DNA from: Isochrysis galbana
Taxonomy: Eukaryota > Haptophyta > Isochrysidales > Isochrysidaceae
Direction of reading: 5' to 3'
DNA: 64,000 bases
Assembly (NCBI GenBank): GCA_018136815.1
Contig: CM030931.1
Coordinates: 4,036,148-4,100,147, forward strand
The notes under the pieces are model-generated. The model had not been told where the DNA came from. It saw only the letters and a list, made by a program, of their open reading frames with translations, and did no database searches. This document shows, one piece after another, positions 32,018 to 39,165 of this stretch (position 1 is the stretch's first letter; each line of letters opens with the position of its first letter). Both the position numbers and the translations under genes were made by a program.

Positions 32018-34585
32018 CGCGCCCTCAACCTCTGCAGGAGCACGTGTCTGGGCAACCACTGATTCCGTCTCGTCTTGCATCTTGAGTGCAGCTTTTTGTA
32101 CCATTTCGTCGTCGGCGTTCGCTTTCGTCGAAGCTGCTGCTTCATGCTCGGCTGCCCTTGCGGCTTCCTCGGCGGCAGCGGCCGCCTCTTGTTTTGCTGC
32201 CTTAGCGGACGCTTCTGAAGCTGCCGCAGCTTGTTGTTCGGCTGCCTTTGCGGCCGCTTCCGCAGCCGCAGCCGCTTCTTGCTCAGCGGCTTGCGCAGCC
32301 GCTTCTTGCTCAGCGGCTTGCGCAGCCGCTTCTTGCTCAGCGGCTTGCGCAGCCGCTTCCGCTTCTGCTCTAGCCTTTTCGTCAGCCGCTCGTTGGGCTT
32401 CTTCCTCTGCCTTGCGTGCCGCTTCGGCGGCTGCTGCCTCCGCAGCTGCTTCAGCTTCTTTCCTAGCCTTTTCCTCGGCCTCTTTCTGCGCCCGCATTGC
32501 CGCTTGTTGGGCTTCTTCCTCTGCCTTGCGTGCGGCTTCTGCGGCGGCTGCCTCCGCTTCTTCTTTGGCTTTTGCCGCAGCAGCCGCGGCCTCAGCTTCC
32601 GCCTTTGCTGCCGCCATCTCTTCCTCTTGCCTCGCTTTCTCGGCCGCTTCCTCGGCCTCTCGCCGTGCCTTTGCTGCGGCTTCTGCCGCAGCGGCAACTG
32701 CTGCCGCTTCGGCCCGAGCGGCCTCTACAGCGGCACGAGCTTCTTCTTCAGCCTTTCTTGCTGCCTCGGCCTGCGCTGCCGCCGCTGCCTCAGCTTGGGC
32801 TCGAGCGGCAGCAACGGCCGCCTCAGCTTCCGCCCTGGCCTTCATTTCGGCTTCTTTTGCGCGTTGCTCAGCTTCTTGCTGGGCTTTCCACATGGCTTCT
32901 TGAGCAACCTGCTCGGCTTGTTTGGCCCGCTGCTCTGCCTCGAAAGCAGCTTGCTGCGCCTGGCGCTGCGCATCGAGTTCCGCCTGTTTCAAGCGCATCT
33001 CAGACTCCATCTGGGCTTGCTGAGCGCGCATCTCCGCCTCCTGCTTGGCCTTCTCCGCTGCCTCAGCTCGGAGGCGTATTGACTCGCGTTGGGCATCAAG
33101 CTCCGCTTGTCTGGAGCGCATCTCGGACTCTGCCTCCCGCCTGAGTCGCTCGAGTTCGGCCTGGGCGTGCCGTTCGGTTTCTTTGGCCCGCATCTCCATT
33201 TCTGCTTTTTCTTGGGCCATGCGCTGGCGTACGTTCTCAAGCTCCTGCTGCTGCATCTGCATTTTCATTTGCATGCTCTGCTGCTGCTGATGAAGCTGCA
33301 TCTCCTGCTGCATCGAGGCCTGCCCATATTGCATCTCCCTGCTGCTGGCTTCGGCGCGCAGCCTTTCGAGTTCTTCCTTGAGACGCTGCTTCTCCTGCTC
33401 GGCCTGGCTGGCGCGGTTCTCGCCGCTCGCGGCCAGCTGCGTGCGAAGATGCGAGATCTCCTCTTTGATGGCAGACACCTGGGGGTCATCGGAGTTTGCC
33501 GAAGATTTTTGTGCGAGTTCCACCTGCAATGACGTAATGAGGTCGCGCAGAGCGTTGACTTCCGACTTGGAGTTCGACGGGGGCTTCGCCGACTGCTCCA
33601 TAAGAGCGCGCAGCTCTCGCATCTCGCGCTGCATCGCAGTAAGTGTCTCATCGCGGAGGGACCTAGGCGACGACCTTGAGTAGCGCCGCTCTCTATGGCC
33701 ATAATCCGTGGGTTCGTCGTCACTGGCAGAGCGCGAGTTATCTTGATCATAGTCCCGCTTCCAACGGCGACTGGACCGGCGCCTAGACGAGCTTTCCGGC
33801 TCTCTTGGCGAGCTCGGCTTCGGATTTTGGCGCTCCATCTCCACCAGGCGCTGCGTCGCCTCGACTTGATCGCGAACAAGTTTTGCATTGTCCACATTAA
33901 TTCGCTGCAGATACTTTGTCGACTCGCTCTGCTCCATCAACATCTGCTGCCAACGCTCAGTGATAGACGTCTGGTGCTTCAAAATATTTACCAAGGCATC
34001 CATCGGCTCCGAGCCGCCCAGCGACTCCATGCTCATGGAGTGGCTTGGGGCAGTGGTGGCGCGCCCGTACGGGGTGTCGCCCTCACTCATCATGAGAAAG
34101 TGGTCATCTGCGGTCCGTGCGTGCGGAAATTGCTGACCTGGAGTGCCGGCCCGGCGCCCAGGGACGCTCATGCCTCGCGCCGAGCCGCGGCTCGAGCTCC
34201 TCGCAATCTCCTTCTTTCGTTCCTCCATGCCAGAGACATTGGGTGGAGGGCGCGGCTGTCTTGGCACCTTGAGCGCGCGCATGTAAGCCTCATAGCCGAC
34301 GGGCCATCCGTGCTTTTCGAGCAGCTTGTACAGGGCCCAGCGCTGTTCATATGGTGAGCTCGCTCCCAGCTCCCACAACTGGAAGCCGTGGTCGAGGCAG
34401 AAGCGGTTGATGGTCGCGATGGGCGTGTGCTCTGAGAGCGCAGTGCGAGGAGTCAGCCAGTACTCCTTGGGGAATCCCGTCAGGCGCGAGCTGCTCTGGG
34501 CGCGCGAATAGGAAGTCTTGCCCGAGGGTATCTCAGGCAGCTGGAGCCCCGGCGCAGTCTGCTCGAACGCGTCGAACGACGCCAT
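21341..34585 (-). CDS. Giant multi-LOV/RGS photoreceptor (12 LOV, 6 RGS-like domains)
   Basis: Intronless 4414-residue ORF from ATG 34585. Residues 1-300 are unique and partly Ser/Arg-rich. About 310-830 is a long coiled coil that becomes Ala/Glu-rich, with AAQAAEQE repeats near 755-785. Residues 857-4414 are six units of 597 residues (last 573). Within each unit: a Pro-rich linker (1-20), LOV-A (about 47-160), an RGS-like helical domain (about 208-331, with ADWETSLLQVV..GGLHFFGKWL and RESFPRFVQSKACLPLVEQL), LOV-B (about 358-475), a helix and an acidic linker. Both LOVs have the flavin-adduct motif GRNCRFLQG (Cys at unit 94 and 407), ITNYRK and the second Asn. LOV-B ends in CIGVQFE with the conserved Gln, whereas LOV-A has NVGILSD with Leu at that place. 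It is probably a blue-light sensor coupled to G-protein or membrane signalling. The nearest known architectures are brown-algal helmchrome (flagellar) and fungal RGS-LOV proteins. The RGS call is less certain than LOV. Confidence 0.93.
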   Translation of the reverse strand: MASFDAFEQTAPGLQLPEIPSGKTSYSRAQSSSRLTGFPKEYWLTPRTALSEHTPIATINRFCLDHGFQLWELGASSPYEQRWALYKLLEKHGWPVGYEAYMRALKVPRQPRPPPNVSGMEERKKEIARSSSRGSARGMSVPGRRAGTPGQQFPHARTADDHFLMMSEGDTPYGRATTAPSHSMSMESLGGSEPMDALVNILKHQTSITERWQQMLMEQSESTKYLQRINVDNAKLVRDQVEATQRLVEMERQNPKPSSPREPESSSRRRSSRRWKRDYDQDNSRSASDDEPTDYGHRERRYSRSSPRSLRDETLTAMQREMRELRALMEQSAKPPSNSKSEVNALRDLITSLQVELAQKSSANSDDPQVSAIKEEISHLRTQLAASGENRASQAEQEKQRLKEELERLRAEASSREMQYGQASMQQEMQLHQQQQSMQMKMQMQQQELENVRQRMAQEKAEMEMRAKETERHAQAELERLRREAESEMRSRQAELDAQRESIRLRAEAAEKAKQEAEMRAQQAQMESEMRLKQAELDAQRQAQQAAFEAEQRAKQAEQVAQEAMWKAQQEAEQRAKEAEMKARAEAEAAVAAARAQAEAAAAAQAEAARKAEEEARAAVEAARAEAAAVAAAAEAAAKARREAEEAAEKARQEEEMAAAKAEAEAAAAAAKAKEEAEAAAAEAARKAEEEAQQAAMRAQKEAEEKARKEAEAAAEAAAAEAARKAEEEAQRAADEKARAEAEAAAQAAEQEAAAQAAEQEAAAQAAEQEAAAAAEAAAKAAEQQAAAASEASAKAAKQEAAAAAEEAARAAEHEAAASTKANADDEMVQKAALKMQDETESVVAQTRAPAEVEGALADDLPPPKPPPPPPPDEMPGASCPALNHLASTMGVGAPSGKSWLSMFCDTVEQLPHAVAITDMQTPGLPVTFANSAMVALTGYAKDAIEGRNCRFLQGKKSEAAAVRAMVSAIRGTKMTTVKITNYRKDGKTFVNVLSLIPVKDSTGQYRYNVGILSDAKQQSSEKVELEKLRGAIPREFDAKLQPKRFDESLTQVDSEAQKKQWKQSMIKFTRLLWSADWETSLLQVVRNEGGLHFFGKWLASNAPTDATQLEMWVYAQQVAAMAPEQQGPAAIQMCQQLMGSTPGSAEEAVAALQQMASQAMSVLSRESFPRFVQSKACLPLVEQLIGSQAEELKKADDVIWSQYTVPPDCAGWIHSFASVARAMPACIVISDMAMPGNPMFFVNDEFCRVTGYERTEAQGRNCRFLQGPRTEPQSVAVIQDTLRRGVDCHVKITNYRKSGELFENLLTMRPVHDSNGVYRFCIGVQFEVTRDTNLKSRLAKLDKLIKLLPATLEVSSKAAVGLAHKLEETEEETQTALTEKLTSALEGNTVGPDNQVLQDSDYFAENHKEMLQHIGVVPKDPETPPDGSEAASAAVVSTSAPPRPVAAAAGAPLADDLPPPKPPPPPPPDEMPGASCPALNHLASTMGVGAPSGKSWLSMFCDTVEQLPHAVAITDMQTPGLPVTFANSAMVALTGYAKDAIEGRNCRFLQGKKSEAAAVRAMVSAIRGTKMTTVKITNYRKDGKTFVNVLSLIPVKDSTGQYRYNVGILSDAKQQSSEKVELEKLRGAIPREFDAKLQPKRFDESLTQVDSEAQKKQWKQSMIKFTRLLWSADWETSLLQVVRNEGGLHFFGKWLASNAPTDATQLEMWVYAQQVAAMAPEQQGPAAIQMCQQLMGSTPGSAEEAVAALQQMASQAMSVLSRESFPRFVQSKACLPLVEQLIGSQAEELKKADDVIWSQYTVPPDCAGWIHSFASVARAMPACIVISDMAMPGNPMFFVNDEFCRVTGYERTEAQGRNCRFLQGPRTEPQSVAVIQDTLRRGVDCHVKITNYRKSGELFENLLTMRPVHDSNGVYRFCIGVQFEVTRDTNLKSRLAKLDKLIKLLPATLEVSSKAAVGLAHKREETEEETQTALTEKLTSALEGNTVGPDNQVLQDSDYFAENHKEMLQHIGVVPKDPETPPDGSEAASAAVVSTSAPPRPVAAAAGAPLADDLPPPKPPPPPPPDEMPGASCPALNHLASTMGVGAPSGKSWLSMFCDTVEQLPHAVAITDMQTPGLPVTFANSAMVALTGYAKDAIEGRNCRFLQGKKSEAAAVRAMVSAIRGTKMTTVKITNYRKDGKTFVNVLSLIPVKDSTGQYRYNVGILSDAKQQSSEKVELEKLRGAIPREFDAKLQPKRFDESLTQVDSEAQKKQWKQSMIKFTRLLWSADWETSLLQVVRNEGGLHFFGKWLASNAPTDATQLEMWVYAQQVAAMAPEQQGPAAIQMCQQLMGSTPGSAEEAVAALQQMASQAMSVLSRESFPRFVQSKACLPLVEQLIGSQAEELKKADDVIWSQYTVPPDCAGWIHSFASVARAMPACIVISDMAMPGNPMFFVNDEFCRVTGYERTEAQGRNCRFLQGPRTEPQSVAVIQDTLRRGVDCHVKITNYRKSGELFENLLTMRPVHDSNGVYRFCIGVQFEVTRDTNLKSRLAKLDKLIKLLPATLEVSSKAAVGLAHKREETEEETQTALTEKLTSALEGNTVGPDNQVLQDSDYFAENHKEMLQHIGVVPKDPETPPDGSEAASAAVVSTSAPPRPVAAAAGAPLADDLPPPKPPPPPPPDEMPGASCPALNHLASTMGVGAPSGKSWLSMFCDTVEQLPHAVAITDMQTPGLPVTFANSAMVALTGYAKDAIEGRNCRFLQGKKSEAAAVRAMVSAIRGTKMTTVKITNYRKDGKTFVNVLSLIPVKDSTGQYRYNVGILSDAKQQSSEKVELEKLRGAIPREFDAKLQPKRFDESLTQVDSEAQKKQWKQSMIKFTRLLWSADWETSLLQVVRNEGGLHFFGKWLASNAPTDATQLEMWVYAQQVAAMAPEQQGPAAIQMCQQLMGSTPGSAEEAVAALQQMASQAMSVLSRESFPRFVQSKACLPLVEQLIGSQAEELKKADDVIWSQYTVPPDCAGWIHSFASVARAMPACIVISDMAMPGNPMFFVNDEFCRVTGYERTEAQGRNCRFLQGPRTEPQSVAVIQDTLRRGVDCHVKITNYRKSGELFENLLTMRPVHDSNGVYRFCIGVQFEVTRDTNLKSRLAKLDKLIKLLPATLEVSSKAAVGLAHKREETEEETQTALTEKLTSALEGNTVGPDNQVLQDSDYFAENHKEMLQHIGVVPKDPETPPDGSEAASAAVVSTSAPPRPVAAAAGAPLADDLPPPKPPPPPPPDEMPGASCPALNHLASTMGVGAPSGKSWLSMFCDTVEQLPHAVAITDMQTPGLPVTFANSAMVALTGYAKDAIEGRNCRFLQGKKSEAAAVRAMVSAIRGTKMTTVKITNYRKDGKTFVNVLSLIPVKDSTGQYRYNVGILSDAKQQSSEKVELEKLRGAIPREFDAKLQPKRFDESLTQVDSEAQKKQWKQSMIKFTRLLWSADWETSLLQVVRNEGGLHFFGKWLASNAPTDATQLEMWVYAQQVAAMAPEQQGPAAIQMCQQLMGSTPGSAEEAVAALQQMASQAMSVLSRESFPRFVQSKACLPLVEQLIGSQAEELKKADDVIWSQYTVPPDCAGWIHSFASVARAMPACIVISDMAMPGNPMFFVNDEFCRVTGYERTEAQGRNCRFLQGPRTEPQSVAVIQDTLRRGVDCHVKITNYRKSGELFENLLTMRPVHDSNGVYRFCIGVQFEVTRDTNLKSRLAKLDKLIKLLPATLEVSSKAAVGLAHKREETEEETQTALTEKLTSALEGNTVGPDNQVLQDSDYFAENHKEMLQHIGVVPKDPETPPDGSEAASAAVVSTSAPPRPVAAAAGAPLADDLPPPKPPPPPPPDEMPGASCPALNHLASTMGVGAPSGKSWLSMFCDTVEQLPHAVAITDMQTPGLPVTFANSAMVALTGYAKDAIEGRNCRFLQGKKSEAAAVRAMVSAIRGTKMTTVKITNYRKDGKTFVNVLSLIPVKDSTGQYRYNVGILSDAKQQSSEQVELEKLRGAIPREFDAKLQPKRFDESLTQVDSEAQKKQWKQSMIKFTRLLWSADWETSLLQVVRNEGGLHFFGKWLASNAPTDATQLEMWVYAQQVAAMAPEQQGPAAIQMCQQLMGSTPGSAEEAVAALQQMASQAMSVLSRESFPRFVQSKACLPLVEQLIGSQAEELKKADDVIWSQYTVPPDCAGWIHSFASVARAMPACIVISDMAMPGNPMFFVNDEFCRVTGYERTEAQGRNCRFLQGPRTEPQSVAVIQDTLRRGVDCHVKITNYRKSGELFENLLTMRPVHDSNGVYRFCIGVQFEVTRDTNLKSRLAKLDKLIKLLPATLEVSSKAAVGLAHKREETEEETQTALTEKLTSALEGNTVGPDNQVLQDSDYFAENHKEMLQHIGVVEKDPDFVASAV

Positions 34586-35345
34586 CCGGAGGGCAGCTCT
34601 GTCCTCCGCCCCCCCTTTCCACTTGTTTCTTCTCCCTCTGCTGCTCTCTCCCCCCTCGCGTAACCCCCGCCTCCCCCCCTGCCCCCTCGCTGCCCGGCGG
34701 GAATTTCTTTAGAGGAACAGCTCAGAGTGGTGAAGAAAGGCAAGTGCGGCCGAGAGCGGCGACACGCGGCGCGGCGGATGGCGGCTCTCCTCTGGGCGGC
34801 TTTCTCCTCTTAGACGCGGGGGGGGAGAGGGGGGGGGGGGGGGAGAGGCCCACGGAGAGAGAGGGAGGGGGAGCGAGGCGAACCGACGGACGTAGACGTT
34901 TCTCGTCTGTGGGAGAAGGTTTGGGGAAAGGGGGGAGGGGGGGGGGGGGAGGGAGGGGGGGAGGGAGGGGGCAAAGGCGTTGGCACCCGGGGGGGGGGGG
35001 GAGGAGGGAGGGGGGGGGGGGAGGGAGAGAGAGAGAAGGGGGGGGGGGGGGCGCCTAATGAGAGCCCGTTGATTGCTCTCTCTCTCTCTCTCTCCCCCTC
35101 CCCCCGCCTCCCCCCACTCCCCTCGCGTCCGCCGAACAAAAAAAACACCCCGCACAGCAGCGGGAGAGGGGCAACGCGGGCAGAGTCGAGGAGAGGGGGA
35201 GCGAGGGAGAGGGGGAGGGAGCCGAGGAAACGGCGAGAGGCGGCGGCGGTTCGGGCGGAGAGGGGGGGGGGGGGCACAATCGTAGCAGACTCACTCCCCC
35301 CCCCCTCCCCCCCCCGCCTTTCGCGCCCGAGCGGTGCCTTCTACT
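34586..35345 (-). promoter_or_regulatory. Low-complexity upstream region of the photoreceptor gene
   Basis: The region upstream of ATG 34585 has G runs up to 14 long on the plus strand at 34818-34842, 34928-35060 and 35259-35273, with GGGA repeats and a (CT)n tract at 35075-35093. Poly-G of this kind can form G-quadruplexes. No TATA box is evident. Overlapping ORFs here translate only into Pro/Ser or Gly/Arg strings and were ignored. Confidence 0.5.
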
Positions 35346-35499
35346 AGGTTCCGCGCCCGATTGTGGGATACCTCCAACACGGAGGTGCGGGAAGCTCGTC
35401 CAGTGTCATTCGTCATTCGCCCCTCTTCAACAAGTATTGTGAAAGTTTCGTGAATCGTTTCTTGATGAACCTGAAGCGGGTCTGTTCAGCATCGTGTCG

Positions 35500-35920
35500 A
35501 GTACGTACAACCCCCCTCCACAAGACAAGATTTCTTGTCTCTTCTCGCGCCTTCTCTAGCGCCACGCGTAGTTGCCGCACGTCCGCATTGGTGGCGCGCC
35601 GTTCGCGCAGCTCCGTGCGCGCCGCCGCGAGCTCCTTCGCAAACCGCTCGACGTCGGATTCAAACTGCTTGCTGCTTGCGCTTGATATCGCCGCCGCCGT
35701 GGCGACCGCATCGGAGGCGGTCGAGCTCGTCCTTCAAGGCCTCGATCTCGCCGATGTGTTGCGCCGCCTGCTCCCACGCGTCCTCCTTCTCTTTCACGGC
35801 CGACGGCCGACGCCCTCGCGTGCTCGCGTGCCGCAGGCCGCAGCAGCTCGGTGTATGCCAGGTGTTGCTCCTGGTGATCCAGGATGCGCAGCGTCGCCTT
35901 CTCCTCGGCTGCCCGCCTCT
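35500..35920 (-). pseudogene. Broken coiled-coil gene fragment
   Basis: Minus-strand pieces in different frames all read as coiled coil: EKATLRILDHQEQHLAYTELL (35900-35840), KEKEDAWEQAAQHIGEIEAL (35800-35740) and QFESDVERFAKELAAARTEL followed by RRATNADVRQLRVALEKARE (35670-35545). At least two frameshifts separate them. The 5' side is cut by the LINE 3' terminus at 35921. It resembles axonemal or centrosomal coiled-coil proteins only in composition, so no family is assigned. Splicing could explain one frame change but not both neatly. Confidence 0.5.
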
Positions 35921-36050
35921 ACGTAGATAGAGCACAAGGGGAGTTGCCGCAAGGCGGGTAGTAAGGGTAAGGGAAGGGAAAGGGCGTGGCTACAGAAGCG
36001 AAACCTAGTGCCACGCGCGAGGCGAGAATATTAAAAGGTTTTTTTTCTTT
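35921..36050 (+). mobile_element. LINE 3' terminus (solo copy)
   Basis: TAGAGCACAAGGGGAGTTGC, CCGCAAGGCGGG, GGGCGTGGCTACAGAAGCG, CGCGAGGCGAGAATATTAAA and then AGG with eight T match the terminus at 19850-19990 in order. It is inserted at, or has replaced, the upstream side of the broken coiled-coil fragment. Confidence 0.75.
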
Positions 36051-36557
36051 GTGGCTCCGATGCCAATGCCAATGCCATTGGCCAATGCGCCAAAATCTAC
36101 TAAAAAAACTCCAAAACACCGCATTGTCTTCGCTCGTACTCGCCACCATGAACCATGAATTAATTGGCTTCTGAAACTTTGCAGAAGCTCTTATGATATT
36201 TTTTCGTCCCCACCTCCACCTCCATCTCTAGCCTCTAGCTCTAGCTCTAGCCAAGGCCAAGGGGATCTCGCAGACTTTGACTTTATTGAAATCTGGTGAT
36301 TTGTCTTTGTGTGTCTGTGTCTGTGTCATGTGTGGATGCGTCTGCACGCTGGCCGGCTTCCTCGGGGCCATGGGGCGGGGGGGGGGGGGGGGGCACGGGG
36401 GCACGCCAACAAAGCGACCACGCGAAGGAAGCGCAAGCCTCAAGCCTCACCCTATGTACTAGATAGAGCTCTGAAGTCTTTTACTCCCTACTCTAGTACT
36501 CTAGTGTGAACAAAATAATTTTCTCAAGTCTCTACGCGCGCGCAACCCGGCGAGGCA
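36051..36557. other. Upstream region of the MFS gene
   Basis: Contains a CCAATG-type mini-repeat (ATGCCAATGCCAATGCCATT, 36060), a GTGTCTGTGT microsatellite (36310), an 18-base G run (36375-36392) and CTAGCTCTAG repeats at 36226-36250. No gene and no definite TATA were found. Confidence 0.5.
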
Positions 36558-38123
36558 ATGATCGAATTGCCCCGCTCACGCCGCTGCATGCTCTCGGCGG
36601 TATTCGACGGGTCAGACAAGGAGGCGTGGTCGAGCGGTCGCAGGTGGGTAGTCCTAGCCGTATTCTCATTCACCTCCGCCGCCAATGCCTTCATCTTCAT
36701 GGACTTTGCGACTGTCGCTCTACTTAGCGAGAGAGTCTTACACATGGACGAGGTACAGCTCAAATGGCTCTACTCTGGAGCACTCATCGTGGTTGCAGCC
36801 GCGACTCCCGTCGCAACTTATTGCGTGGATTCGTGCAGTTGGTCCGCTTTGCTCGTTGCGGTCTTGCTGAACACTGGTGCTGCCTGGCTTCGTCATGCGG
36901 CTGTGATGCAGCACTCCTTCGCGCAGGCCTTTGCATCAACAATCCTCCTCGGCGGCGCTGCCGCTGTGGTTGTCAGCTCATACACGTGGGTTCCAGAGAC
37001 TTGGTTTGCTCCCACAGAACGTGGTCTCGCGACGTCCATCGCCGTGCAATCTAACTATGCTGGATGGGCACTAGGTTCCTTCATCCCCTTTGTGGTGAAG
37101 ACGCCTGCGGAAATGAGCAAATTCACGTACGTGCAGGCAGTTGGAATCACATCAATACTCGTGTTTTTCCTAGTGGGGTATAGAACTCGCCCATCTCAGC
37201 CCGGGGTCGTTCGCACACCGGGTCCACGCTTAGAAGAGGAGCATTCGGTCAGTCAAAAGGAGAGGGATCCCAGGCATTCGGCGGACCATGGAGCGTTAGT
37301 CCCGTTGTGGAATATGAAGCAATGGTGGCTTGCAGATGGCAGAAGCTTCGAGCGGAACTCATCAGCTCGTACTCGCAATTTCATCCATGCCCATAGAGAC
37401 CTACCGCCCCGATCCGTTGATTCGCGGCTGGGTGTGTTTGCCTCTGCGAGACTGATGGCATGCAACGGCCGGCTGCTTGTACATACTCTTGCGTCAGCTT
37501 TGCTAGGTGGTGTTTCATTCGCCATTCCTGCGGTGGTCGACATCGTACTGGGCACGTCTTGCGAAGCCTCTGCCTTGAGTCTTCCATCCGAACGTACTAT
37601 GCTTGCAAATGCCACTTTCGTTTTCAGCGGAGTCGCTACCGGTCTATCGCTTGGTAGCCTGTTCCGGGACCCGGGTAGATATCACCTTGTTGTGCTCACA
37701 TGCTCCGCGATCTGCGCCATCCTACTAAGTGCAATCATGGCCATCATCTCTTTCACGTCCGTGGAACTGCTTGGGGAAGATGTTGCCTTTGGGTTACTCA
37801 TCCTCGGAATGGCCCTTGCGGGCGCGGGCTCACTAGGATTTATTGGCCTCGCACTACATGAAGCCGTCGAGCTAGCGAAGCCCGCCTCAGAGGTTTATGC
37901 CGGTGGGCTCCTTGAGTGGATGCTACAATTGTGCGGCGCTTACTTAGGATTAGTCTCGGGTTGCATGACAGGCTTTTACCCGTGCCTTATTGCCACATGG
38001 GTTGCCGTGGCCTTGTTTGGGTGGCTCACACTGACAAGGGCGCAAGTTGTTGTTGGCAGTGGTAGCAGTAGCAGTAGTAGCGACGCTCATCGAGCTGCGC
38101 TAACTCCTTTGCTAGGATTGTGA
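36558..38123 (+). CDS. MFS transporter, FLVCR/SLC49-like
   Basis: 521 residues from ATG 36558, apparently intronless. About twelve hydrophobic segments are arranged as six, a long cytosolic loop (residues about 210-290, Arg/Ser-rich) and six. The first segment, RRWVVLAVFSFTSAANAF, matches the characteristic opening of the FLVCR/SLC49 branch of the major facilitator superfamily (RRW..L..FS..S..NAF). The third-fourth segment region contains WFAPTERGLATSIAVQSNYAGWALG, like the conserved WFGP.E...A.....N..G..VG of that branch. Animal members move choline, ethanolamine or heme, and others are called disrupted-in-renal-carcinoma proteins; the substrate here is open. The C-terminus ends in a Ser-rich tail. 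It lies at the plasma membrane or an internal membrane. Confidence 0.75.
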   Translation: MIELPRSRRCMLSAVFDGSDKEAWSSGRRWVVLAVFSFTSAANAFIFMDFATVALLSERVLHMDEVQLKWLYSGALIVVAAATPVATYCVDSCSWSALLVAVLLNTGAAWLRHAAVMQHSFAQAFASTILLGGAAAVVVSSYTWVPETWFAPTERGLATSIAVQSNYAGWALGSFIPFVVKTPAEMSKFTYVQAVGITSILVFFLVGYRTRPSQPGVVRTPGPRLEEEHSVSQKERDPRHSADHGALVPLWNMKQWWLADGRSFERNSSARTRNFIHAHRDLPPRSVDSRLGVFASARLMACNGRLLVHTLASALLGGVSFAIPAVVDIVLGTSCEASALSLPSERTMLANATFVFSGVATGLSLGSLFRDPGRYHLVVLTCSAICAILLSAIMAIISFTSVELLGEDVAFGLLILGMALAGAGSLGFIGLALHEAVELAKPASEVYAGGLLEWMLQLCGAYLGLVSGCMTGFYPCLIATWVAVALFGWLTLTRAQVVVGSGSSSSSSDAHRAALTPLLGL

Positions 38124-39165
38124 GCATGTCAAGTTGAGCGTTGCCGAATGGCCTTGGGCCACTCCTTTGCGAGCGGCACCGGCAGCTAGCACGGCGCGTT
38201 GGCCCTCCTCCCCGACGGGAGTCGGTTGAGTGAAAATCTGGATGCTGAGCCGATGAGACGCAACATTTCCAAGCCCCCCATGTCCCTTGTGAGGCGCTGG
38301 AGTTTCTCTTCTGCTCACATAAGAGGGTTCTCCCGGAAATGATATGTCAGTGGTTGCAGGTGTCGTTCCTCGTTCCGCGTGAGATAGTCTTCTCTTATCG
38401 GGTCGGTTGATGAGCAAGTCTGTGCCGGATTGATTGCCATGGGCAGGTGAAACGGTTCTCAGGAGTCAGGAGCTGTCAGGAGGGGCCCCTAGCTGGAAGA
38501 GTTTTTCGGGAGCGGGAGGGGTGCGGTGCCCCAAAAAAACTCTACGGCGCGGTTTCGACGCGGCTTGGGTGCGCGTCGCGCGCGATTGGCGTCGTTGGCC
38601 GCTGGCCGCTGGCTAGGCCTAGGCGGCTTTCCGCTTTCCTAAACTTTCCTGAGTATTTCATATGTGGCGCGGGCCGGGCACTGGGCTGATGAACAAGAAC
38701 GATCTCGCAGCGCGTTTTGAGTTCGGGCTCTCCGAGACAGTATATTTAGGCCTATTTTGCCGTTTTGGGGTTACGCTTCGTTGTGGGATCTTGTCGCATT
38801 CATCCTAGATGATGCGATTTCCAGGCTCTTGTTTCCAGGTCCTTCGTCGTGCGGCCACACGGCGAAGCTCAGGTACATCTAGGTTGGTAGGGTTCGTCCC
38901 TAGCGATCTAGAATTCGAGTTCTCGTTTCGTTCCTTCTAGCCTGTTTGTCAGGTCTAGATTCCAGGTTTCCTCCTTTCGGGTAATCTTTACCTAAAGGAG
39001 CCAGGTCGCCTGTTGCTCGCTGCGCGCTTGTCTCAGGCTCTCGAGTTACCTTGTGAAGGCTTGTTTAGCTTCTTGCAAGGCTTGTTGTTTCTTGTTGAGT
39101 TCCGGTTCTTGCTTGGGACTTGCTCACTTTCACTTTCGTTGTCGTTGTCGTCCAGGCCTGTTCTT
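38124..39165. other. Intergenic, then possible hAT upstream debris
   Basis: No gene with a domain was seen. From about 38600 onward the sequence is T/G-rich with repeated TTCTTG, TTTCCAGG and CTAGATT words. It leads into the hAT fragment and may be transposon non-coding sequence. Confidence 0.4.

Noticed and set aside
21986..32903. Plus-strand ORFs of 195, 279 and 369 codons opposite the photoreceptor gene
   Set aside because: Shadows of the repeat array and of the Ala/Glu coiled coil (antisense of GCN codons gives Ala/Ser/Cys strings). No independent evidence of coding.
34709..35347. Proline/serine- or glycine/arginine-rich ORFs on both strands
   Set aside because: Translations of homopolymer and dinucleotide tracts; no Met context or domain.
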